Shown here piece after piece: positions 22,465 through 35,100 of a stretch of DNA of 64,000 nucleotides (position 1 is its first letter; each line of letters starts with the position of its first letter). A program made the translations under genes and the position numbers. This DNA is from Vitis vinifera. Taxonomy: Eukaryota > Streptophyta > Magnoliopsida > Vitales > Vitaceae. The stretch is from contig NC_081823.1 in NCBI RefSeq assembly GCF_030704535.1, positions 6,826,501-6,890,500 of the forward strand. Reading direction: 5' to 3'. Below the pieces are notes generated by a model, which saw only the letters and a list, made by a program, of their open reading frames with translations, searched no databases and was not told the DNA's origin.

Positions 22465-22994
22465 TAATGAGAGTATAAGAGTAATTGGTAGGATTTTCTT
22501 TTTTTAGATAGAGTTAGGCAATGCATTAAATAACAAATTATATTTGTTATTTAATAATAAATTATAAAAAAGTTGTAATATTTAGATATATATGAAATGC
22601 ATGCGATTATTTCTCACCAACAAATCATTTTTACCTGTTTGATAAGTTTTTATAAATTTTTTAATGATATATACTTTACACATGTCATTTTTTTATTATG
22701 GTCAAATGTGATAGGTATCCCAAAATAAAGAGTGGGTACCAAAGACTTTGAGGTAACCATTTCTATGAGAAAACCCTCATCTCTCGTGAAGGATGTGTCC
22801 CCATATACTAATCCCATTTATAAGTCATTTAGTTTCCTTATTGGTGGTTTACTGATTCCAAGTAAAATTCATGACATCTAAGCAGAAAGAATATTATGTA
22901 AAGGGCAAAATTCAGTCAAAGCCATGGAACTTCATTCAAAGCGTAGGAAAATGGTTACACGCTCTTCATTTCGTACTTTCCTCTTCTTTAGATA

Positions 22995-23007
22995 TATATA
23001 TATAAAG

Positions 23008-23047
<40 letters not shown>
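22995..23047 (+). promoter_or_regulatory. Expanded TA tract in the promoter/leader of paralogue 2
   Basis: Unit 1 has a short TTATATATATGTATC at 12601-12615. The matching place here is about 60 bp of nearly pure TA, interrupted by AAAGAAA. It lies about 115-170 bp before the ATG, where a TATA box or leader would be expected. An effect on expression is inference. Confidence 0.5.
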
Positions 23048-23049
<2 letters not shown>

Positions 23050-23161
23050 ATCACATGTCTCCCTACTCTTCAACCCATAATCAGTCCTTCAAAGCCTCGA
23101 GATCCGATACTCACAGCAGCAGAACCTGTACCACTGAGGCTAGATCGCATAGCCAGTGAGC

Positions 23162-24433
23162 ATGACAACCATTCAATCATCATCTCTTCTTTTTTCTTCT
23201 TTTTCTTCTTCTTCTGCTTCAGATATTCCCAGAGACATCAGAGCAGCTGCCTCAAAATCCCGGGCAAGCCATCTTTCAGTTTTGAAACTTCCTTCTGGAA
23301 ACTTGGTTCATGAACCGAGCAGGAAAAATGGCTTCCAAACCATAAATTCTGGAGAAATGAAGCCTCTTATTAGGACTAATATGAGAAATGATGAAGCAAA
23401 CTGTAATTCAAAGGTGGTTGAGGAGCTTTATGCCATAATGGAAGCTGTTGCGGACAGATCAGAAATGCACAAAAATATTGGTGTGCAGCGCGATAATTGG
23501 AACCGTCTTCTCCTCAACTCTGTAAATGGAATGACATTCACAGCTGCGACAATGGCTGGACTTGCATCTCTGAGTGGTGGGGGTGCAACACTTTTGGCCT
23601 TGAAGCTCTCTTCCACCCTACTCTACACAGCAGCTACTGGGATTTTGATGGTGATGAACAAGATTCAGCCATCTCAGCTTGCAGAAGAGCAAAGGAATGC
23701 AGCTAGACTGTTTAAGAACCTTCACCAGCAAATCAAGACTGTTGTTGCAGTTGGAAGCCCCAGTTTGAATGATGTGAACGCTGCAATGGACAAGGTGTTG
23801 GCGCTGGACAAGGCCTATCCCCTTCCCTTGCTAGGGACGATGCTCGAGAAGTTCCCAAAAACTGTGGAGCCTGCAGTGTGGTGGCCAAGAGAAGTGAGGT
23901 CTGAACATGAGAAAGTGGGTGGGGGGGTGGAGAGAAATGGGTGGAGTGAGAAGCTTGAGGAGGAGATGAGGGAGGTTGTTGGGGTGCTGAAGAGGAAGGA
24001 TGCTGCAGAGTATGTGAGGCTAAGCAAACTAGTATTGAAAGTGAACAAAATTCTAGCCATATGTGGCCCTCTTTTCACTGGCATCGCCGCCATGGGATCG
24101 GCGATGGTGGGATCCTCACCTTGGAATGGGTCGTGGGCTGTGGTGTTGGGTGTGGTGTTTGGAGCTCTGGCCACAGTGGTAAACACATTGGAGCATGGTG
24201 GGCAGGTGGGTATGGTGTTTGAGATGTATAGAAGCACTGCCGGGTACTTTCAACTCATGGAAGAGACCATAGAATCAACTTTGAAGGAGAAAGAAGTAGG
24301 GGAAAGGGAAAATGGAGAATTATTTGAAGTGAAAGTGGCTCTTCAGCTTGGAAGGAGCCTTCCTGGGCTTCAAAACCTAGCCACCACTCATTCCCCTTCC
24401 TCTTCCACTGAATTTGCAAGCAAGCTCTTCTGA
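23162..24433 (+). CDS. At4g22030-like protein, paralogue 2 (423 aa)
   Basis: Single-exon gene from ATG 23162 (MTTIQSSS) to TGA, the same length as paralogue 1. By my reading the differences are A2T, V/F in MTxTAATMAG, F/S in GLAxLSGG, N/K in VMNxIQPSQ, E/D in NAAMxKVLALD, three in the hydrophilic linker after WWPREV, and three in the Ser/Pro-rich tail. The conserved cores, both hydrophobic regions and the Ser-rich transit-like N-terminus are unchanged, so both copies look functional. The family has no assigned biochemical role. The copy lies about 1.7 kb beyond the 3' end of HISN4, the same relative order as the degenerate HISN4 copy after paralogue 1. Confidence 0.9.
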   Translation: MTTIQSSSLLFSSFSSSSASDIPRDIRAAASKSRASHLSVLKLPSGNLVHEPSRKNGFQTINSGEMKPLIRTNMRNDEANCNSKVVEELYAIMEAVADRSEMHKNIGVQRDNWNRLLLNSVNGMTFTAATMAGLASLSGGGATLLALKLSSTLLYTAATGILMVMNKIQPSQLAEEQRNAARLFKNLHQQIKTVVAVGSPSLNDVNAAMDKVLALDKAYPLPLLGTMLEKFPKTVEPAVWWPREVRSEHEKVGGGVERNGWSEKLEEEMREVVGVLKRKDAAEYVRLSKLVLKVNKILAICGPLFTGIAAMGSAMVGSSPWNGSWAVVLGVVFGALATVVNTLEHGGQVGMVFEMYRSTAGYFQLMEETIESTLKEKEVGERENGELFEVKVALQLGRSLPGLQNLATTHSPSSSTEFASKLF

Positions 24434-24910
24434 TGTTGATTCGTCTGTACCTAGTTACAGTCTGATTAATCTTTTGTAAACTGTCAGTATATTAATTAAC
24501 AAAAAAATTTGATCACAATTCATGAATGGGTTCTCTGTAGATCAGTTTGCATCCAACTCATAACATAGAATTTTAAGCTCAAATTTGCTACGCATTGAAG
24601 CTAATATTGTTCAACAAAAACTCAATAATTAATATTATTGACTTCGTTAATTAGCAGATGAGCATCAATTTCTGTGTACGTGATATGTTTTCCCAGTCAA
24701 GCACGTGCCATGATCATTACACTATACACACATTACTCAGTCACAATCATATTGGCTCAACTTAATTTTTTTCATTATTGAGAACGATTGTGTAGATCCA
24801 CACGCTTGAGGAAGAATCCAACACTGTACAATTGACTCTCTTTCTCCTCCTAATTAAAATACGTAGTACATACCATGCTCCTTCAAGTCCACTACAAGCC
24901 AGCATGAGTG

Positions 24911-26168
24911 AAAAGACACAACAATTGATTAGACCGTGATTTATCAGAAAGAATAAACCCAACATGTGGTGGTCGCACCTTCCATTCAAATCAACTACCT
25001 TGCGAAGCATTTTGTATCCACAAACTCAACGATCTCCGCCGTTAATTACGTAAAATGTTTTGTCCTTACATTGACTTGGGGCAACATCTCATGTGATCTT
25101 TTATAAAAAAATAATAATAAATATTATAGCCGTGTATTGTTTAAAGAATTAAGAAATTCTCCAAAATACATAAATTAACCGTATCCAATGTAGCTCAGTC
25201 AACCTCCATGACATGTGATTGAAGGATGTGAAAAACGTGGTTCATAATCAAATGTGCATGTCAGGACTTAAGAATATATGGGCATTGAATGAGCGAATCT
25301 ATCAAATTATAAATTCCAGCACAGTCCCACATTTAAAACACTAGCGTATTGTAATGGACGTGATGATTTAGATGTTGAATATTAGGAGTTTAACGTGAGC
25401 TTTTGTTTGATATTTCAAATCGATCACAACAACAAAGTTTAAAAACATAGACCAGACTGCTATTCCCACGAAGCAATCTAAGATAAAAGAGGGACTCTGG
25501 AATTCGGAGAATTCTTCCTTTCTAAGGTTAAAAAGGCTACTGAGGTTTCAAGGCATGAAAAAGATGGCTAGTTTAAAATAGAAGGCACCTGGGGACTTTT
25601 TTAGTCACCGGACATGAATGATGAACACGCTCCACGCAGTCAAAATGCTTAGGCAAATAACCAAGACCCGAAAAACCTTGGGCTTCTACTGGTACTGCAC
25701 CCTGGCAAGTGCCATGTGATTCAGGTTCTAAATGATAATTGTCGCACATCTTACTTTGAAGGACAGAAAGGATATATGATGAAACCTGGAAAATTTGAGT
25801 GAAAATCCGAAAATTTTGAGAGAAAATAGAGAGAATAAAATATATGTCGGTGAAATGGAATATATCATGACATGAGATAGAATATATCCAATCAACCAAA
25901 TATGACTTCGGGAAATCATATCAATACTAGATAATCAAAGATAAGAGTATGTAACAATGAGTCATAAAATTTAGCTTCGCAAGCTCATCAGCTATGCTTC
26001 TTACAATTTATATTAATTGAAAAGCAGTACAGAGCCGGAAAAGTAACTTAGAACTCACAGATGCTCGGTCAAAATCATAATTCAGACATTTTTCTTTGCT
26101 TTTCTTGCTTTTTTTTTTTTTTTTTTTTTGTTGTGAAGTACTGAAAAGGTATATCAGTGATGATCATG
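24911..26168. other. Intergenic between paralogue 2 and HISN4
   Basis: No ORF of note. 25965-26060 is shared with 14920-15010. A T tract lies at 26109-26129. This is probably the 3' UTR/terminator region of HISN4 plus the tail of the duplication. Confidence 0.5.
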
Positions 26169-29100
26169 TTACATTCTGACTTCTATGCCTGTCTCTAACA
26201 AGTGCTCCTTGACAGACTGAATGGGTACCTACAAGACAGAACATGGAACATATGAACCAATGAAGATCACATAATGTCGCAAGTGAAAGATAGTTGAGAG
26301 ATTGTATACCCTTATAGGTAGAAGAATTTTCATACACACACACACATGCACGGAAGGAGAGAGAGAGAGAGGATCACATAATATCACCAGCGAAAGACTC
26401 TATACTATCAAGAATTTAAGGTGTTTTTGAGGCCTTAGTTGTCAAATAAAGAATTTGGGGTACGATCGCATAATGCAACCAGTAACAGAAGCTATACCAT
26501 CAACAAATTGAGGTGTTTCTGAAGTCTTAGCTGTCCGGCAAAGAATTTGGGGTGTTTCTATTTTGACCTATCATGTAGATGATTAAGATAACATGGTTGG
26601 ATTGAATTATTCACTACTAACCACTCCAGTTGTTTCTTTTGCATATGAATGTAACACATGTTCCCAACATTCTTTTCCTTCAATTGAATATGTTATTTCT
26701 TCTACCAGTTACGAAGCTATGAAATTGATGGCCTAGCTGTATTGGTGGCTCAAATAACATCAAGTGAGATCCTATAGGCTCTAGGAAATTTTTATATATG
26801 TTGTGAATAGGAGAGTCAACAATATGGTTTATACAGCAAATGATGATCACAAAGTCTGGCGCAGGTAGAGAGTTTAGGAGGTGTTATTCAGTTAAATGAT
26901 TAGCAGCAGCCTTCCATAGAAAGAAATGGTAGATTCTAATTGATGATGATAATAGTCTTCATCAGCATTTGAATTCTGTTTCTTATATATATATATTAAC
27001 AATTTTCCAAGGGACTTCAGGAATGTACCTCCTTCCGGTGGAAAATGCCAGCTGCAAGAGCAGCAGATGCATTTGTTTTCTTGAAAACCTCTGAGAAATG
27101 CTCAACTACACCCGCACCACTACTTGCAATCACAGGAATGCTCACAGCATCTGAGATCAGCTTTATTAAATCTATATCAAATCCTTTCCCTTGACCTGAA
27201 AGGCAACAAGAAAGCAAACACCACACTGCCTTCAGAATTAAGAAGACACAATCTATTGATGTATATCAAATTAACAGCCATTCCCCTCAAGATGTAATCA
27301 AGTGAGTCCAATGATGGTGATAAGTCACCCGCAAGTGAGGAAATCTTTGCATAGAATGAATGGTCATGAAAAGAACAGCAGTGCAGTTAGAAAAGAAGAA
27401 AGCAATTGAATCATTTTCAAAATATAGGCTGGAAATTAAAATCTTGCATTAATTTAATTCACAACCACCAAGCATCTCAAAGTGGTAGTCCTGTTAATTT
27501 AGACTGATAACCACATCATATTACTTTTGGGGAAAATTTTCAAAGATGATGAAAGAAAAGTTTTTTCCATTTTTTTGCAAACAGTTGCAGTTAATTATCA
27601 GCTCATCTGTCATGTTGACCATTCTGCCACAATTTGTATGGGCTCTCTCAAATGTTAAAGCATTCATTGTCAGTATGAAAGAAAAAGTCTTTGTTACCAT
27701 TTCCTAGAGAATTTTTCAGATAAAAATTTGCATTCAATAATAACATGAAACAGATATTTTTCAAGGAACTAGGAGTCATTATCACCATCACAATCAATGC
27801 AGTTGAGTAGTATTTCTCCAGCTCCCAGCTCTTCAACTGCTTTTGCAAGCTCATAAGCTCCAATTGGTCTACCTTCTCGCCCACCATTAACCTGGAGAAT
27901 CATTGGAAGAATGTCATTTCAAATGCAAAATAAAAAGTTAACAATTCACCAAGTAAAAGATTGTGTCCTATTTTCATCTAGTAGAAAATGTTATAACTTA
28001 GTAGTATTCCAAACAGAAAACTAGAAAATGAGTTTTAAAGGCATGGTTTATGGGGTAATCACAATGCTTTTGCAGGCCATAATTGCGGTAGTGCTTAAAT
28101 TAAAGATTCACATCAACAAATTTATGTGCCTCTCTTTTTTGTCCTTTTTAAGCCCTTTTTTAAAGCATTGGATCACACTCTCTTGCCCATTCCATTTTTT
28201 TTTTTTTTTTCATTTTTAATCCCAGTTGAAAAGGATCAGCTAATTTTTATTAGGGCCAGCTTGAATAAAATTTATTGGAGGCAGAAAGCATATAAAACTT
28301 ACAGTGCACTGGTACCAGGCATATTCCTCTCCATTTGGCCCTGAAACCAATATTGAAAATACAATGAAAAATATTCCAATTGAAATATGAATAGGAAGTA
28401 GAATCACGTGAAATGTCTGTGCACAAACATAAATGCAAACAAACAAATCCAAGCAAACAAAAATATCAAGCATAGCATGTCTGTTACCTGGGTTTGTCAC
28501 CCTAACAGCCTTGAACTCTACATCATCAGGAGCATTGATGTAAACCCTACGGGGATCAATGCTTACAACCACTGCCTGTAAATAAGTATTAAATCAACTT
28601 ACTGACAAATTGTTTTCTATAAAGGTTACTCTTTAAGCAAACAATTCGATTTGAAATATAAAGCTACTTTGGCAAAGAAAATTTTATAAACCCAAATAGT
28701 AAAAACAGCACAATCAGTTAATTACTACCAAATCCAGATTTGAACAAGGAATCCTAAGGAACTTGAGGAGAACATAGAAACAGTTAACTTAAAAAACATT
28801 GCATACATTCAGGGAAGAACCATGATATTCTTTGTTCAGAAACAACAATTTGATGAAATGACTTAAATTATTAAAGCACAAATACAGGTGGGAAATCCTT
28901 CCAAACCTTAAAAGAACTAATCAAAACAAAAAGGAGACAATGACAAGCTTGAAGGCAAAAACAAATAAGCTATAAAGCTTAAGCATGTTGGAAAAAAAAG
29001 TACAACCCTGTTTGTCCAGGCAAAAACAAAACAACTATCCAGCTTAAGTATGTGAGAAAAATGTACAACTCAAGATGGTAAAAAGTCCCCTGCAAAAGGT

Positions 29101-32100
29101 CCAACTGATTAGCTCCTCACTTGGCTAAATGGGAAGTACAATGATGTGGACATTTATTTGGGAAGAAAATAATCCTGTGTCAACCAATTCATGGAAACAG
29201 TAAAGATAGTAGGATGTGAATGAAGCCATGAGCAAGAGAAACTGATCAATAGTTACAAGAGCATAAGCTACCAAGGGAATGGATAGCATACACCATCAAT
29301 TGGTGATAATCAACCCAGAATCAAATCAATCAATGCTAAAGTATGAATTAAAACTCTGCAGCAGGTCCTAAAAAACTTTAATCACTGACCAGCAGAAAGG
29401 TCCAAAAATTAATAAATGCATCATCCTGATTTGGAAAAATTCTTTGAGGCAAATAACTATGACAAAAGCTCAAAGAAAAGAATCTACACAGATTTTTCTT
29501 GCTTACTGTGAATCAAAATTTTAAGAATTTTAAGTGATTCATTTAGGACTACTTCCTTAAAGATAGAATATCCTTCCTATATTCCCCCTATTTTGTTATA
29601 ATCCAATCTAAAAACCGTCTTTCACAGCACCTGAATCTGGTTTCTTAAAAGTATCGTTTTGGGGATCATCTGAATTATTTCCATTAAATCCTTTACTTGA
29701 ACATTAAAAGACCACAAATCAAGTATTTTAAAGGAAAAAATAACTAGATCAGCCAGAAAAATGCATGGTAGGAATTCTAGATTGTGTCATAGTTGACAGA
29801 TTAATTTTCATAAAATATAAATAAAATCGATGAAGGGCAGTAAGGCATGCAGACACATGCAATAAGGGGGTACCTGGTTTCCATAAACTCTTGAAATCTG
29901 TTCTAAGCTGGTCTTTCCGGTCTTCACCTGAAAAAGGCAGTTCAGGACATGTAATAAAAGAAAAGATGAGATCAGCTGAAGAAATAGATAATGAAAATAC
30001 TGCATACTCCAGTTCTTATATATTCTTCAGCAGCATAAACTGCATCACTTCCAATAGAAATTTTATCTGCCCCTGACCTGAAATATTCTGAAGCAACTTC
30101 CAAACTAGAATAATACCTGAGGAAGAGATTGGTTTAAAATATAATGTATCCATAATAGTTCACTTTCATCTCAAGAAAATCACTGAAGGAGAATTAACAT
30201 TTAATAAAAAAAAATAAAAGATAAAAATAAATTAAAAAAGAACGACAATCATCCAGAAAACAACACCCAAGTGTGTACCTGCCATTTGCATCTGTAAAAT
30301 CTCTAATTCCACCTCCGACTGTCAATGGTACAAAAACATTTTCTGATGTGTATCTCAATACCTAAAAGCCATAAAATCAGATCTTAATAGTATATTCTTT
30401 CTTTGGATTTCTATACAAAGATTGACATTGAACATCTGTTGCAAATACTTAATAACAAACCTCCAACATGGGCAAATCACCTAAAGGGAAGTCTCGGAAA
30501 CCGGTAATATTCAGAAAACTGACCTGCAATAAAATCATAAGGCTCGAAGTAGAATAGCATTGCTCCATAATATTTTAGCATGAAAAACTAGGGATGCTAA
30601 CCTCATCAGCTCCATCTATGTAATACTGTCCAGCAAGCTCCACCGGCTTGCCAAGGTTCCTTACCTTCAAATTATAACAATGCAAATCAACAACAAATAA
30701 AATATGTTATTTATCTTCCAACAGATAAGGATTGATCAGATCAACAACATTGATTTTCATACACTTGACATAATAATCAGACTACATAAATAAAATAAAA
30801 TAAAATAAAAAACAGCATTTATATTAAACCAGATGTAGCTAATGGAGACAACAAGAGCCATACAACAGATTCACTCAACATTGCTAAAAAAAAGATCAGA
30901 AAAGCTAGCTACTAACGGTCCAAAATGGAGGAGAGGTAGTGAATGAGATGAGCATATCACAGGGAGAGGGCACATCATAAGTTTAGACCAAGGATGATTG
31001 GTAAACATGCATAAACAGGAAGAGAAAGGAGATGGGAGGTGTGTGCAAAGAAGAGCTCCAACTGATAACTCGGAATAACAAGAGGGTTCTAAAGCATCCA
31101 GTTATCAGCTATGAAAAACATTTAAACAAAAATATTCTAAACAGTCATCGCCAGTTCAAGGTAAATAATAAAATCATTAAAAAAAATACATTCTGGCACA
31201 TTCAAGTACAAGCATCAGTATGGATCTTATGACATACAGGGAACTCTCTAGCTAATTAGCATGTCAAACACCCAAGACCATCTTTAGTTGCTTCTAATAT
31301 GATTATGAGCAGATGAATCTTTCTTTGCTCTCACTGTGTGTGTACATCTGTGAGTGTATTGGTCTCTTCCTGTAAATGTGTTCTTTTCTTTTGGAAGATC
31401 ATGTGGGGAGGCAAGTCCCAAAATGAAGTAAACACTATCTCTTATATTCAATAATTTATGATGCATTGATGCCTAATGGTTTTTTGTATTTTTCCATCTC
31501 ACATAAGTGCAAAACTTTCCATGCTCAGTAATCATAGATTAAAACCATATAAATTCTGTAATGCTGGAGTTAAGAATAGTCTTTTACGTACCTCATTCTC
31601 TCCTGTATTTTCTCTTACATCATACTGGTCTCCTTTGGTTACAACAAGGTCTCCTTTATCATTTGTCCTCACATCAAGACAAGCAATTACCTGAGAGAAA
31701 CAATACCATTTAGCATGATGCCTTCTCTAGACAGCAAACAAATACATTTGAATGAAAGAATCATTAAAATGACATGAGCTAACACTGCTGCATTAAGAAC
31801 AAATAAAAATTAAACCAATTAAAAAAAATGAAGAAACAATTACCCTTTTTGCAAGTTTTGAAGCCCTCCCTTCCCCTGGTTTCTGTCTCCAAATGAAATT
31901 TTTAGATTGTTAATGGTTTAACAGAGAAGTCAAGCAACATATTAAATGCATACATGTCAGAGGTACAAGACCAACCTTTGTTGTGGAAGATTTTGGATAC
32001 AAGAACCTTCTCAATATAGACAGCCCGACATCTGAAACATTCATTCCAATGTAAAATGGAAAGATAAGAACCACAATTATTGATGCTATTATGTAAATAA

Positions 32101-35100
32101 ATAGGTCAGGAGTGAAATACAACATTTCTAAAGCAGTTCAAATGATCTGGATAATGATTTTCAATTCAGATTCAAATTGACATTGTTGGTAGGATTAGAG
32201 CCCAATGTCAGAAGACACTCAAACTTTTATGTGTTTTTGTGTGGAAAACATAACCTTGCAAGACCTGAGGTCTAAGTAAGCTAGGACTTTCCCTTCCAAA
32301 AGTAGCCACTCCATGTGAGAAAGAGAAACAGTGATCTCATATCCTCAGTACAATGAATAAAATGAAAAATAAAACATAAAAGAGCAAGAGATCTCTGTAA
32401 TAAACTAAGAAAGCCTTTGAGGACCACTAGAAACTTCACTGGCCTATTTGAGGATAATAATTGAGTCAGTATCCTCCCTTTGGAACTCTACTAAATCCAA
32501 TTCCCTAACATTTAAGAGTTTAAAAAAAAGTTTAGTTGGAAATGAAATAAAACAAGCAGGCATTTTGACATGGTTTTTCCTGAGGCTGAGTCCATAACAA
32601 CCATGTATTTTAAATAACAACATGAAAACCATAAAGAAAAAGAAGAGGAAATAAATCATGTCTTGCCTCCACTCTTCTCTGGATGAAACTGAACTGCATG
32701 CACATTTCCCCTTCTGACTGATGCTATGAAATTATCACCATAATTGCAAGTAGATGAAACCCACTCTTTGTTATCATTTGACTACAGGAAAAATAGAGGA
32801 ACTTAGATCAGGGAACTTCATGCAAGTCAAAGAAATAGTTAGTTGAAATATGGAAGAGCAACAAGCAAGGGAAAACATACTGGCATGGCACGGTAAGAAT
32901 GAACAAAATAGACATGACGCTTTCCAATATCATCCAAAATTTCAGAGTCTTTCACTGTGTGTAAAGCATTCCATCCAATATGAGGTACTCTGAAACCATT
33001 AGTTGAGTCAAAACGCCCAACAACACCAGGTATCAAGCCAAGACCTCTCACTGAGAAACATGTACAACTGTCAATTTAAGTACATACAAAAAAAATGTGA
33101 AAATGTAAGCTCTAGGCATATATTTGTTAACTTTAAATCTTTGCATTTATATATTAGTACTGAATAACCCAAAATAAAAATGGAAGAGGAGATCAAAGAA
33201 GTCAAACTATGCAACCAAGAAGAGGATAGCATATGTGACCAAAGAAGTCGATAGATGGGCTATTATTTGAACATGATAGTCCCGCTAAACAAATTTCATT
33301 AAATAATGGAAAAGGGTTATGCCTTACAAAACATAATAACTCATCTAACCTCATTCAAAGTATCATGAAATATGAACTTAACAATTCAATTTTCATGAAT
33401 CCATAGTCACCACAATAAAAGCAATATGAAAAAAGTTTATATCCAAAAATCCCAAGTTCTTTCTATTTCCTTAGTGTCAGTTTACTCTTCCCTCCATACA
33501 ACGTTTTGTAATAATAGTAATCATAAATGCTATGGGGCTACCATAATAATAGTAAAAAGTCGATATATTTTTTCCACCAACAAGAAACTGCCAACATCAT
33601 AATCAATTAGTATGATGCTATCTATACTAGAGAAGACAGGATATTCCCGGTTACCATGGGAGTAGTGGAAAATAGTGTAACATCATTATCATTCAACACT
33701 TTATAAAAATAGCAGTATTCCTGTCATGCTGCCTTATGGACTAAAGATATGTTCAATAAAAGAAAGCAACTGATAAGGAACTAGAATAAAGAAAATATAG
33801 ACGCTTAAAAAATTGACCTGGTCCATTTTCCTCACTGGACTCAAAAAGTAGCTGTAGCCCAAGACAAATGCCTAAAAATGGGCGATCATTCTCAATGTAA
33901 GTACATAGAGCTTCAGCCATCCTGTAAACATTAATAGAAAAATGAACTTCTATACTAAAAGATGTGATTTAATAGTAAGAATAATAACATGAAAAAAGTG
34001 AAGCTAGTTCAAATAGAAGTAAAAGATCTAATTCAACTCAAGCCAGCAGAGCATATTGGTCATCTTTTCTATGCTTGTCTCAAAAAGATGATAGCATAAG
34101 TCAATTTCTTTTTATTTGCAGCAATATTCACAAGTGTTGTACAGTAGACCACATGTACATTGTCACTTTTGCACTCACCTCAAGTGGCAATGGATTGGGG
34201 TAGGAAAGGGAAGGTTGCAGGTTCAATCCAATTCAACAACCAAAAAAAGGGGAAAAAGTGTATGTCGTCACTTTTTGCAATTCTAAAGTTAATTCCTAAA
34301 TGTCCAGTACAATGCATGAAATATAATTTGAATCATATTATTGCCTTTTGAAGTAGCTAACTGAGAAACATTTGTATATCACGTTGCTAATATGCCGTCA
34401 ATAACCAATTGAAAAGGCAAGTGCAACTACTAACTGCCCAACACAATTCAGTTGAATTGCAGTACCCTTTGGACAAATTCATTGTTCAGATAAATTAAGA
34501 GTTCCAAATTCAAGTTGATAAAAAGTTGCCTTTTTTGCACAAGCATCTTAACTACTATCCTAATATTACATTATTGCAAGCCTCAAAAGCACAATTTTAG
34601 AGTATATTATATACAACAACACTAACCCTTTCTTGTTTAGTACATCCATGGCTGCAGCAAATGCCCCAACGCCTGGAAAAATAAGGCAATTTGCATTTAG
34701 AATGTCTTCTGGAGTTTGCACCTATAATTATCAAAACAGACATTCATTAAATATGCTGATTATTCATTGCTAAGACTAAATCAATCCAAAAAAAAGGAGC
34801 TTTTTTACACATAGCTTCTATGGAAGAAGTAGAAAAAGACCAGAAAGAAACTGTTAGAATCAGTTAGCTAGTTCAGTTAGATGGTTAAGCTTAATCTGTT
34901 CTCTTTAACAAACAATAACAGTGTAGCAGAGTTTTTCTTCGTCCAGATTCAATATACAGATTGCATATAAATAATAATAGAGCTCACATAACAAAGCATT
35001 CTTTTGGGATTCTTAAACCTTCTGGTTATCTCTCTGAAATCTAATGTTCTCCATTAACATCCTCCCTAAGTTTCTTAGCATGGTATCAGAGCATTGTTGA

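Larger units (their letters stand above)
19318..22748. mobile_element. ~3.4 kb insertion of uncertain class with internal minisatellite
   Basis: Defined by comparison: unit 1 reads CTTAGTCCTTGAGGTAAC without interruption (12345-12362), whereas here CTTAGTCTTTG (to about 19315) and GACTTTGAGGTAACC (from about 22744) are 3.4 kb apart. The ends carry imperfect inverted sequence: GGGTACC...GATACCTA on the left (19328-19347), and on the minus strand at the right GGTACCCACTCTT...GATACCTA. Possible target duplication AGTCTTTG/AGACTTTG (7 of 8). No transposase ORF is visible. A non-autonomous Mutator-like or other terminal-inverted-repeat element fits best, but the class is not settled. Confidence 0.6.
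22746..24910. repeat. Segmental duplication unit 2 (At4g22030-like gene and flanks)
   Basis: Counterpart of 12240-14480. Upstream homology restarts at AGGTAACC (22751) right after the 3.4 kb insertion. Downstream homology fades near 24900 (CAAGTCCACTA in both). Confidence 0.9.

Noticed and set aside
22924-23313. ORF running through the TA tract into paralogue 2 in another frame
   Set aside because: It reads microsatellite as Ile-Tyr repeats and then the wrong frame of the gene.
35081-35100. TGGTATCAGAGC as part of a tRNA gene
   Set aside because: It directly follows the 5' LTR and is the retrotransposon primer-binding site.
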